Of a DNA stretch of 64,000 nt, positions 22,881-34,200 are shown piece after piece; positions within the stretch are counted from its first letter, which is position 1, and every line of letters begins with the position of its first letter. This stretch comes from Sacculina carcini. Taxonomy: Eukaryota; Arthropoda; Thecostraca; Sacculinidae. Position numbers and translations under genes: made by a program. The notes below the pieces were generated by a model. That model was not told the DNA's origin. It made no database searches and was given only the letters and a program-made list of their open reading frames with translations. Location of the stretch: positions 3,362,202 through 3,426,201 of the forward strand of contig OU696580.1 in NCBI GenBank assembly GCA_916048095.2. The letters run 5' to 3'.

Positions 22881-22922
<42 letters not shown>
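22859..22922 (+). repeat. (TG)n microsatellite
   Basis: A TG tract about 140 bases upstream of the SID-1-like start codon, in the sense direction of that gene. A possible acceptor (GGCTGCAG at 23052-23059) directly before the ATG at 23061 would allow a 5' untranslated intron ending here. Confidence 0.8.
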
Positions 22923-22926
<4 letters not shown>

Positions 22927-23060
22927 AGTGTGAACTCCACATCACGTTGCAGATTGTGTATGGCAGCGTGAGCGATTGGGTTAATGTGTATTTGCCCGTG
23001 CCAGTATTTTATAATATAGCAATCTGCTGGTGTTTTTGAGAGCACACACTTGGCTGCAGC

Positions 23061-25289
23061 ATGTGCATCGCAGCTTTGGGTGTAGTTCTGCTGGCCATCC
23101 TGGTTGCGTCGGTTACCGCTGGTTCCATTCATCCAGCGCGTTCTTCCGGTATTAGCAGCGAAATTTCTGTATCAGAAAACTGGCTACAAGTGACTGTTAT
23201 TGACAACCTGACCGTCGCCAACCAGGTTATTCCGGGACTCGTCAACTCTAGCTCAATGTGCGTGTTTGCCGTACGATTTCGGCCCTCCACGAATACGCCC
23301 ACTTTTCGCGTCCAACTGAGAGCTAACCTTGGCAGGCCTGCTCCCACGGTGAAACGTCCCGTGATTGCGTCGGTACGCAACAGTGTCGGGGGAGATACAT
23401 TCACCATTCCCTACCAGGTGGTATCACATAATGGTACTGAGATAGCACTAGAAGATCACGTGCTCCGCTACATATGCCCCACACCACTGGGACAAGAAGA
23501 CGTAACAATCGTGACAGTAAGCAGTGGCTGGCCTGCTGGTGTGCGAAATGAGAGTTATCATTTCGAATTGCGACTTATACCTGTTGGCCACTGGGATCTG
23601 AATGTCAACGAGTCGCAGAAATTGATCATCTCGCCATCTGATCCTGCAGTCTTCCAGTTCTCCTGGTCCACACAGTCGACTTCTGCTGACAAAATCCTGC
23701 TTCGCGTCGACTCTCTGCAGGCGCATTGCAAGCGGGTCGCTATTCAGCACAAGACGTGTCCTTTAGCTACCACTGAACAAACGATGACAATAGACAGCCA
23801 CGTGTTCAGTGTTTCTCGCACTGGAGGAGTGACAATTCTTGAAAGCGATTTTCCGGACGGGTTTTACGTGGTGATTTCAGTGTTGGAAAACGACTTTGTC
23901 TGTGGTGGCGTTGACAGCATTAAGTCAACAAGTCGCAAAGACTCAGTTGAATTGTCAGTGATCAGCATCGAGTCTCATGCCATTTACGCGCTTATTCCGG
24001 TAGGAATTGCCGTGATTCTATTAGCTCTAGGACTATCGAATTTTCTCTATCATCCGTCAATGCAGACAGGAACACAGGAAGACGAGCACTCAAATGCTTT
24101 CAGTGAAGGCCCAATTCTAGTTTCAACCGATATAGTTGCTCTTGATCCTTCTTGTCCGCATGCGATTTCAGGAAATTGTGCAATTTATGCAACTGTGATT
24201 TTTATTCTACTGGGGCATGCAGCTTCAAATGTTGGACAACGTTTAGCACTAAATGACATCGACAGAGATCAGTGCTTCTACAACAACCTATGCCTGAGCC
24301 AGCTGGTCTTTTACGCCCCGTTTGGAAGGTTTTTGTCTGCGCTAGTCTACGCAGCAGCTGCATTTGCGTTCTTCTTGGCGTCAAGCCGTCATTGCAATCT
24401 GTACAATTGCATTGCTCCTCCCTATGGAGTGCAAAGAACGTTTGAGATTGATAGGACGGTGGCAGCGATGCTGCTTTTACAGTCGCTTGTTGTTGCCCTC
24501 GACGCACAGTGTCCAAACCCCAACAACCACCAGCTGCAGTTTCTGCTCATCTACCTGCTGCTAGCTCTGTTGTCCTACAACCTGTTTCAGCGACGACGCC
24601 CTGCTAACGCTATCAATTCCTTCACGCCACTCATTTTTACGGCAAGTGTATTTACTATAGGCTGTATCAAGCACTGGGTGGGCAATGGATATGCTATATG
24701 GGTATTAATTGGAATATTTCATTTAGTGGGTGTTATTGCTTCGTCTCTCCAGCTTTACATAACAAGTCGACTAGGATTCGGTGTGGCAATTTACCGACAA
24801 ATTTGCGACAGACTTGCTGAGCTACCATCTTCAGCTAATTTCAAGGTCAATAGAGGCTTTCTTGTTTTATTCGCAATTTTCAACACGTGTATGACAGTTT
24901 CGTATGGCCTAACACGACCATCTGATTTTTCCAAAGTGGCCCTGGTATTTTGTATAGTCCACTTCGTGATGCACATATTGTACTACGTTCTTCAGAAATG
25001 CCTCAATGGAGAAGAAGTCCACCACGCTGTCAAGATCTTCTTCGCTGGCGGTGTGATAATGTTGATCGCCTGCCTCACACTGTATATCTCCTCGCCAACC
25101 ATCAACGTGGAAGTTTCTCCATCTTTGTCACGCGAGCTGAACCGTGCATGTATTGGCTCGAGTCCTTTTGACACGCAGGATGTCTTCCACATGATGATAG
25201 CCGTGGCTTTATACAGCTTCGGCAACGCAATGCTTCTATGTGACTGGGACGTCAGCCACACACAATTTTCTCTTTTGCCAGTATTTTGA
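23061..25289 (+). CDS. SID-1 family multi-pass membrane protein, intronless and lacking most metal ligands
   Basis: 742 codons in a single exon. A signal peptide (about 1-21) precedes an extracellular region of about 285 residues with several N-glycosylation sequons. Then come 11 predicted membrane segments: the first at about 307-329, the second at about 372-392, the last at about 707-729. Family landmarks are RDQCFYNNLC (near 403), CPNPNNHQLQ (484-493), the YGLTRPSDF loop, and the ending LLPVF. In SID-1/SIDT proteins, CREST-type metal ligands sit in S-x3-H...D and H-x3-H motifs. Here the aligned residues are V478, A482, Q493 and Q706; only H710 remains. Known relatives act in double-stranded RNA uptake and lipid or cholesterol handling. 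Relatives are normally intron-rich, so a retrocopy is possible. The start is the Met before the signal peptide. Confidence 0.9.
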   Translation: MCIAALGVVLLAILVASVTAGSIHPARSSGISSEISVSENWLQVTVIDNLTVANQVIPGLVNSSSMCVFAVRFRPSTNTPTFRVQLRANLGRPAPTVKRPVIASVRNSVGGDTFTIPYQVVSHNGTEIALEDHVLRYICPTPLGQEDVTIVTVSSGWPAGVRNESYHFELRLIPVGHWDLNVNESQKLIISPSDPAVFQFSWSTQSTSADKILLRVDSLQAHCKRVAIQHKTCPLATTEQTMTIDSHVFSVSRTGGVTILESDFPDGFYVVISVLENDFVCGGVDSIKSTSRKDSVELSVISIESHAIYALIPVGIAVILLALGLSNFLYHPSMQTGTQEDEHSNAFSEGPILVSTDIVALDPSCPHAISGNCAIYATVIFILLGHAASNVGQRLALNDIDRDQCFYNNLCLSQLVFYAPFGRFLSALVYAAAAFAFFLASSRHCNLYNCIAPPYGVQRTFEIDRTVAAMLLLQSLVVALDAQCPNPNNHQLQFLLIYLLLALLSYNLFQRRRPANAINSFTPLIFTASVFTIGCIKHWVGNGYAIWVLIGIFHLVGVIASSLQLYITSRLGFGVAIYRQICDRLAELPSSANFKVNRGFLVLFAIFNTCMTVSYGLTRPSDFSKVALVFCIVHFVMHILYYVLQKCLNGEEVHHAVKIFFAGGVIMLIACLTLYISSPTINVEVSPSLSRELNRACIGSSPFDTQDVFHMMIAVALYSFGNAMLLCDWDVSHTQFSLLPVF

Positions 25290-25580
25290 TCAGTCCCACA
25301 TTAATTCATTCTAATTTTGGTCAAACGAAAAATGTCGATAATGGCATGTCTTAATTTGTTTATTTCTTTCGCTTCAACTTATTCAGTTGTAATTGTTGTA
25401 CAATTTGCAAATCTGAAGTGAATACATTGGGAAAGCCTGACAGATTGGGAAGTGTTGGTATTTTGATATTTTCCAAAAATATGTCCAACGATGTGCATAT
25501 TATATCGTACTGTGTTTGTGTCCTGTCCGTTATTATGTGTATAAACATTAGTTTTTATATGTTAATAATAATAATTGACT

Positions 25581-25586
25581 AATAAA
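25581..25586 (+). promoter_or_regulatory. Polyadenylation signal for the SID-1-like gene
   Basis: AATAAA lies 292 bases after the stop codon and is followed within 30 bases by a GT/T-rich stretch (GTTTGTCTCG, and TTGTATATTTTGCTG further on). Confidence 0.6.
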
Positions 25587-25864
25587 GTTTGTCTCGTTCA
25601 ATAATGATGCTTGTATATTTTGCTGTTTTGTCGTGTCTTTTGCCTGTCGATTTTCGTCACTTTTAGTGGTCAAACATCATATATTTAGTAATCTCACTGT
25701 AGCGTTTTGTCACGTTATTTCAATAATTTTTCTGCAAGAGCATTGATGCACGCATTCTGCTTTCATTCGTCTCATACACAAAGATAAGAGCAGTACCGCG
25801 GTCGCCATCCTCCTGCTCTGGCCGACTAGCACCCTCGTCTGTTCTTCTATTGGATGAGCGGCAG

Positions 25865-26062
25865 TTGAAGTCGATGGTCACACGCTGTGCTGGTCACGAG
25901 ATGGTGCGATGTTGCGTGCTGCGTCGATTCAGCACGCCAGCCGTCGGTAACGACGAACCAGTCAACATCGGCAACGACGTGGGCGAGGGAGGGCAGAGTC
26001 ACTCATACTCGCACCATCAGCTCGTCTACCAGATGTTTCTCGAGTTGGCCAATGGTCAAATG
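25865..26062 (+). CDS. Tubby exon a
   Basis: Encodes the first strands of the tubby barrel (MVRCCVLRR... FLELANGQM) with a divergent loop between them. Donor ATG/GTCAGT, phase 0. The acceptor (GCGGCAG, 25864) is the least certain boundary. It has a pyrimidine-rich lead-in but no TG tract. Confidence 0.7.
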
Positions 26063-27839
26063 GTCAGTTGACACCGGCCAAACGCTGGCATTCACAACCG
26101 TTCACGCACTTACACACACTCGCTAGCTTCTGATCTTCGCTGCAAAAAACTAGCGAGATGTTGTATGATTGCGTATGGTGAGAGTGAGAGTGAGAGTGAG
26201 AGAGATAGTGTCTGAGTGCGTGAACGTGTTAGTGTGCTCGTGTTTGTGTGACATGTGGCATGTTTCAAGTGTGAATGCCCTGCGGCGGCGAGCAAGTGAA
26301 CAGCTCGCCGCTGATTGGTCGAATATACGAGTGTTTGAACTGGAGCTGTGTGCGTGTGTGTGTTTGTGTGTTCGCATATGGACGGTGTATGTATCGTGCA
26401 GGAGTTTTGTTCGAAGTTTGATAGTGTCTTGGCGTCTTGTAGGCGCGCGTGGGATATCACTGCCCCACGCGCGCCTGTCTGTAAATCCATTTTAGTTTTC
26501 TGTTTCGTTACACGAGAAGTATCGAATCGAAGAGAAAACAGATTGCAAGTTGTCAAAGTGCAATATAATTCAATCTCGTGTGCATACTTGAGTTGAGTTT
26601 ACCTGACCACACCGGCAACAACACATACGAATATGCGCGCCAACTCTAAAAATAGAAATTATATTTCTCAAAACATGCTTCATCCAAATTTTCCACAACA
26701 ATAAAGATATGTTTGCAGTGTATTGAATCTCAAGTTTTCAGTAAGTAGAAACTTCCTAGTCGGATAAATGTTCACATAATTTAACTGAACCTGTCATACT
26801 TCCATACTCCTAAGTATGAAAAGTATCTCCTCATACTTTGCTACATTTTACAGAAAGAAAAACAGACGGAATATGGCATAATTTCCGTGAAGATCACTCG
26901 CTGAACTGAATGGAACAAGCCGTTGTAAACAATTAACTGACATCTTAGACAATACTTTAAGGATAAGGATACTCTCAGGATACTTTAAGAGAAAGCTGAT
27001 GTTGGACTGTGTGTTTGTGTCAATGATTGTTGGCACAGGTGCATCTGCTGACAGCGAGAAAACGTCGCAAGTTGAACACTCATCGATATGTGATGACTGT
27101 CAGCTGTCGAGATTTCACACGATACGGACGAGGATACATGGGTACACGCTAATACTCACTCACAGTTCGGACACTCGCACTTATAAGAACTCTGGCAACC
27201 AATCAGCGGCGAGCTGGTCAAGTGCTCGCTGCCGCGGGACATAAACACTTTACAGTTAACGCAGGACACAGACACACACGAATTACGCAAATGAATGCAT
27301 ACAGTAAACTATATCAAACGCAAACTCTAAAAATACACACGCTTTTTCACTTTCTCTCTTTCTCTCTCTCTTAGCATGTGCAATCACACAAGTTTCAAGT
27401 TTTTCAGTTTACGTACTCTGGAAAGTGTTCAGTCTTTTCAGTTTACGTACTCTGGAGTCTTCATCGTTCTGCATCGCTATATATGCGTGTGCCTGCGTAT
27501 ATACATGTGTACTCACGTATATGTAGCTACAGGAAATGAGCTAAGGTCGAGCTGTCCTGTCTCCCTGTCAATATCCACCTTTATCCAGACTTTCTTTGAA
27601 TTTCCCAATATACTCTGCATTCACAATTTGTGCACTTAAGCCGTTCCTTGTGCGTACACACACATACTAGGAAAGCTGAACAATATCACATTGTTAATAC
27701 ACCTCGTCTTTTTACTGTTTACTGCCATTCACTTTTACTGTTTACTATTCTTTTACAGTTTACTACCATGGCTTCTTCTATCTGATCCATTCCACACTAA
27801 GCAATCCTCTCTGTCAATCTTCTCCAATCCGATTTTATT

Positions 27840-27870
<31 letters not shown>

Positions 27871-28211
27871 AGTCCGCCTCGTAGCCGAGTGGCTAAGACG
27901 TACGTTCTGTGCACGAGAGGTCCTGGGTTCGATTCACTGGTGAGGTGAAACGGTTGGGTTCGTTTCTTAAAGGAATAGCCCAACTACCGCAGGGCGGGTT
28001 TCGTGTGCGCGCAGTGGTGCAATTTTCTGTGCTGGCCGTGACTGCGAGATAACCCGTGTGTGGCGGCCGGACCTGCGGTGTGCCAGCCGGGGCCGTGAGA
28101 CTTTTACCATGCAAAATGCACGCGAACATTAGCCTTTCCACTGCTGTGTTTAAACGCGTAATTATCACATTACTGTTGTGTTCAAACTCGTACTATCATG
28201 TGAGTGTGTGC

Positions 28212-28265
<54 letters not shown>

Positions 28266-31200
28266 GCAGGTAAGCTGAGCTCAAACGCCCTGGGCACTAG
28301 CTTCACGCTGTACGATGATGGTTTTCAGCCGGGAGTGATGGTGTTGTTTCCCGATGCTCCGCTGCGTCGCGAACTATTGTCCGTGTTTTATGTGAGCAAG
28401 TCAGCTGCATTTCAACCACCTGTCCCGGTGATATTCAGCTCAGGATAGGCGGTTATTATTGGGCAGCAATCCATAATAAACAGAACGAGTGACCAACTGT
28501 TAAGTATCACACAAAATACTGGTATAATTATTATGCTGGATGGAGATCTTTGGAGCGATCAAGCTGCAATTGTCCAGCAGGATTAATTTTAGTCCAAGTT
28601 TTGAGCCGGACTGAGAGTACTGTACCGTTTTCTATCATTCTAACAATACACCACCAAACCACAAATGTCGAACAATTTACGTGAATGTATAGACAGACAA
28701 TTTAGGTGAATGTATGACAGCCGATGTAAGATCTTATGCTCCCCGAGGGCAGAACTAGGGGTCTCCATTATAGATACGGCAATTATGAGCAGCCCCTCGG
28801 TCTCCAGGGGACTTACGGTACCCTTATGTGCTACTTTATGATAAACTAGCATTAAAACCCGCCCGTTGTGCGGAACAATTCATAAAAATATTGCAAATTA
28901 AAAATAAATAAGGCAAACTCATGAAGACCTTAATTAATTAAAAAGTCTAAATTTCATTATTTTTAATTTTATTTTGACAAAATATTTTCACTCAACCCGC
29001 CTCATATTTAAACCCGCCCGACGTGAGGAATAATTCAGAACTCGAACACCATCCGTTCTGGTTCTTGAAGTCAAATCCATTAGTTTTGTATATGAATTCA
29101 TTCTATACGGTAAAATTGAACGTTTTATTGCTGCCCGTGGGACATTTTTAATTCATAAAAATGAGCCATCGCTTCGTTTGCGTTTCAAGCCCCTGATCAT
29201 TGAACCAGCGAACCATGAACCAGCGCAATTATGTCACCTCATATTCAAGCATACATACACAGACAGACAGATAATTTCTTCTTTATGTATATATATAGCA
29301 TTAAAACCCGCCCGTTGTGCGGAGCAATTCATAACATGAAATTCATATTCAATTCATAAAAAAATATGAAAAAATAAAAATGAAATAGGGTACACTCATA
29401 AAAATATTAATCAATTGAAAATTATAAGTTTAATTATTTTTATTTCGACAAAATATTTCCCCTCAGTCTGCCTGAGTCATTTTTAAACCCGCCCGTCGTG
29501 CTGAATAATTCAGAACTCGAACACGATCCGTTCTGCATCTTGAAGTCAAATCCATTGGTTTTGTGTATGGATTAATTCTACAGGGTAAATTGAACGTTCT
29601 ATTGTCTATAGTTGCTGCCCGCGGAGCATTTTTATTTATAAAAAAATACTTTTTTTAAATGAACCATTTGAAAAAAATGAACTAAAAAATGGAAACACTT
29701 TTTTTAAACCCGCCCGTCGTGCGGAACAATTCATACAATAAAATTCATATTTGAAGTCAAATCCATTGGTTTTGTGTATGGATTAATTCTACAGGGAAAA
29801 TTGAACGTTCTATTGTCTATAGTTGCTGCCCGCAGAACATTTTTATTTGTAAAAAAAATTACCTTTCTTTAAACGAACCATTTGAAAAAATGATCTAAAA
29901 CACTTTTTTAAACCCACCCGTCGTGCGGAACAATTCATACAATAAAATTCATATCAAATCCATAAAATATAATGAATACAAATTGAAAACCAAAAAATGT
30001 AACCTATAAATATCTTAACCAATAGAAAAGTCTAAATGTGAATATTTTTGTTCTTATTTTGACAAATATTATCCCTCAACCCGCCTGATATATAAATCTA
30101 CCCGTCGTGTGGTATAATTCAGAACACAAACACGAAACAAACAATGAAAGATGATGAAATCTTTTCATCAGAATGTTTCCAAACTATATATATTACTTAA
30201 CATCATTCCCCAATATCATTTGCTTAAGTACTATTTCACTTTTTCCGCCATAATATTTATTGTTAAAATTTATATATTTTCCGCTATAATTAAAACCCAA
30301 TATAACCTGAGTCAAACCTACCCAACCCAACCCAATCATCCAATCTTGACCGCTCTCAGCCTAGTCTGAGGTGATTTAACTTATAAGTTTGTGATCACAA
30401 AATATACTGATGCGATCATAATTTGTAATCAGAAGACTGAGATTATCTACCCCAGGGGTCCCAAACACGCGGCCCACCAATACTTTTCTCTCAACCCGCC
30501 AATATAGTATCGGGACCAAACTGTAAGGCAGCTAAATTCACATTTGTTGCATATTGCGATATAATTATACACCATTATCATATTATCTCATAATTCCCGG
30601 TTAATGCTTCCACTAATGCATCATATTCATACAGTTGATATTTTTTGGATTACACCGATATTACAGCCCTTGATATTACAGCCGATATTATATTATGCAA
30701 TCTATATTCTGCTACGTATTATTCCTAATACATATATCATCAGATCGCAAATTATATTTAAAGGTTCACATCATTCTCCAAAATCATTTGCTTAAGAGCT
30801 ATCCTACTTTTATCGCTAGAATATTTACTGCTAGCAAAATATCATATACCTCGCTATCATTTAAACCCACTCTTTATAGATACATTTAATTCGCCCGTCG
30901 TGCGGAACAGTTTATAAAATATAATTAATATTCAATTCATAAAAAAATTAGTGCAAATTGAAAAAGAAAAACAAACCCACAGGAAAGTTTTAGCTAATAT
31001 AAAAGTCTAAATGAAAAATTTATGTTTCAATTTAGAAAACATGTTTTTCCACAACCCGCCTCATATTTAAAGCTGCCCGTCGTGCGGAATAATTCAGAAC
31101 TCAAACACGAAACAAACACAAAGAAAATTGATGAAAAACGACCAATAGAAAAGTCAAATTTGTAAATTCTTGTTTTAATTATTGACGATGGTTTTCCCTC

Positions 31201-34200
31201 AACACTACTCAAATTCACACCCGTCCTTCGTGTGTAGTAATTCAGAGGTGTAACACTATCAAAACAATGAAACATCTCTATAATTCCAGATTAATGCTTC
31301 CTCTAAAACAGCATATGCATATACTTGGCATTGCATGATATTACAACCCGTATCCTTATGCAGCTTAAGCGTATGCAACTTGAAATTAAACCAATTAAAT
31401 TACACAGTAAAATTCAGTAGCTTACTTTGTTCCAAGTAGCATTTTACCCGCCCGTCGTGCGGAACATTTGATGTGTAAATATTGAGGACAATAAAGACTT
31501 TCTATTCAGTATAGTGTAGCATTAATTAAACTGTACGCAAAAAAACCACACCATCCATGCTTGGAGCTAATATGATGCATTCTTAATTGTGATTGGGCTT
31601 CAGTGAAATTTAATCGGTGTATATTCCTGTGTAATCGCAAGTGCGCATAATAGCTGTCAAATTGGCAATATGTCCTTTTCACTTTACACCGCCGTAACTT
31701 CCTTCAGATACCCTTTGGAAAATTACAAATTATACCATATTGTAGAAAACAAGATTTCTAGCACGATGGTATAATTTATTTTTATGTATAACAAATAGTT
31801 ACTATGAAATAGTAGAAAAATATATTAATTTTAGTCGCCCGGTGTTCAAGTGTAATTTTGGATGTATTTGAGAATTTTGCCAATTTTACACGTTTTTTGT
31901 ACCATTTGTGGGTATAAATTATAGCTTATCTTGTAGAACAAAAAATTATCTACACAGTTGTATATTCCTGTGTAATCGCAAGTGCGCATAATAGCTGTCA
32001 AATTGGCAACATGACATTTTGACTTTACATCGCCGTAACTTCCTTTAGATACACTTTGGAAAATTAAAAATTATACCGTATTGTAGAAAACAAAATTTCT
32101 AGCACGATGGTATGATTTATTTTTATGTATAACAAATAGTTACTGATAAATAGTAGAAAAATGAATTAATTTTAGTCGCCCGTTGTTCAAGTGTAATTTT
32201 GGATGTATTTGCGAATTTTGCCAATTTTACACGTTTTTTGTATCATTTGTGGGTATAAATTATAACTTATATTGTAGAACACAAAGTTATCTACACAGTA
32301 GTATATTCCTGTGTAATCGCAAGTGCGCATAATAGCTGTGAAATTGGCAATATGTCCGTTTGATTTTACACCCCCGTAACGTCCTTCATATACACTTTGG
32401 AAAATTACAAATTTTACCGTATTGTAGAAAACAAAATTTATAGCACGATGGTATAATTTATTGTAATGTGTGACAAATAGTTCCTGAGACATGGGTAGAA
32501 AAATGAATTAATTTTAATCACCCGGTGTTCAAGTGTAATTTTGGATGTATTTGAGAATTTTGCCAATTGTACACGTTTTTTGTATCATTTGTGGGTATAA
32601 ATTATAACTTTTCTTGTAGAACACAAAATTATCTACACAATAGTATAATTTTTATAGCTGTACCATTGCTGGTTTATGAGGAATAGATAGCGGAATATTG
32701 ACCAAAATATTCACGTTTTTTGTGCTAATTTTGCCTTTTTGCTTTTTTGTCATTTACACTTCACACCGCCGTAACTTTTGTTTAATACACTTTCGAAAAT
32801 TAAAAATTATGCCGTGTTGTAGCAAACAAAATTCCCAGCATGATGGTATTATTTATTTAGATGTGTGATTATTAGTTTTTGAGAAATAGAGAAAAAAGTA
32901 TAGAAAATCGGACGCGTGGAGTTCAAATAAAATTTTGAATGTAGATTGATTTTTTTTCCATTTTACATGTTTCATATTTAATTTTTGGGTATAAATTATA
33001 ATAAGTTGAGTAGAACAGAAAATTTTCTACACAGTGGTATAATTTGTATAGTTGTACCATTGGTGGTTTAGGAGGAGTAGTCTTCAGAAAATTGACCAAA
33101 ATTTTCGCATTTTTCAGGGTTCATTTTGTCTTTTCACCGCTATAACTTTTTTGATTTCATTTTTGAAATTTAAAATTTAATCTAAAGTGTAGACAACAAA
33201 ATTTCCAACGTGATGGTATAAATTGGTAGCAGGTAGGCCAAGTGGTGGCCAAATAATAGCTGATAGAAAATGGACCAAGGAGGGTTGAACAGACACACAG
33301 ACACACACACACACAGAGGATCTCTTTTATATATATAGATTATAATATCCTGCGTGAGGCAACGGGGCCCCTCAACAGTCGCTCCTCCGGCCAGGAGTTC
33401 GGGGGGCTGTTGCTACGGCTCTCACTGTATATACAACACATGTGAATGTCTATAATGCAATGAACGGCGGTATATGCTGGTATTGAAGTATGCGGCTATT
33501 AAAGGTAATATTAGTTTAACATTTAAGACATTGAAATAGAATCGATCAGGTGTTGAATGAACGGAGGCCTTCTGGACGACTAGACCAACTGTCGTATATT
33601 GAACATGCTTACGGTGAATGGCGTTACGAAAGACCAATGAGTGAACTTGCGCTTGACTGGTGAATTTGAACGTCACTGTCTCATCTGCCTACAATTTGCG
33701 CCTCTCTTCCCCTCTAGTAGGGATGAGAAATTTGGTGGAGGAGATATGAGGATCAAATGCTCTGTGATACTGGCGCTCGCTTGAGCACGGCATATAATGC
33801 CTACTAGCGTCAATTTGGCAGCTATAACCCAACCTAAACTAGCGAAATTGAAGCGTTGCACTCATCCTCTGTATAATGGCTGCTCGCAAACTCTTTCTTG
33901 CCACACTGTAACGGATCCCATCCCTCTCGGCACGCTTGGACGACTTCAGTGGACGAAACTTATGAGCGCAAAATATGCCGCACGCTCAAAGCGGTGGCTC
34001 CCAATTTAAAATTGTGTTGGTGTATGAATGTTAGCCCCCGTGTCATTCATGTGATATCACTGAAACAGCCGGTGTGAGCGCCAGTGGGAGCATTTCGACT
34101 TTACAATGGAAACATACGAGCAAAATTGGCATGCGTGAGCTTGAATAGACACATCCATGAATGCCACCAGTATCACCCGTATTGTGGCAGACAACACAAA

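Noticed and set aside
27872-27945. Functional Ser/Leu-type tRNA gene
   Set aside because: The acceptor stem does not close and a GC-rich body follows, so a SINE is the better reading.
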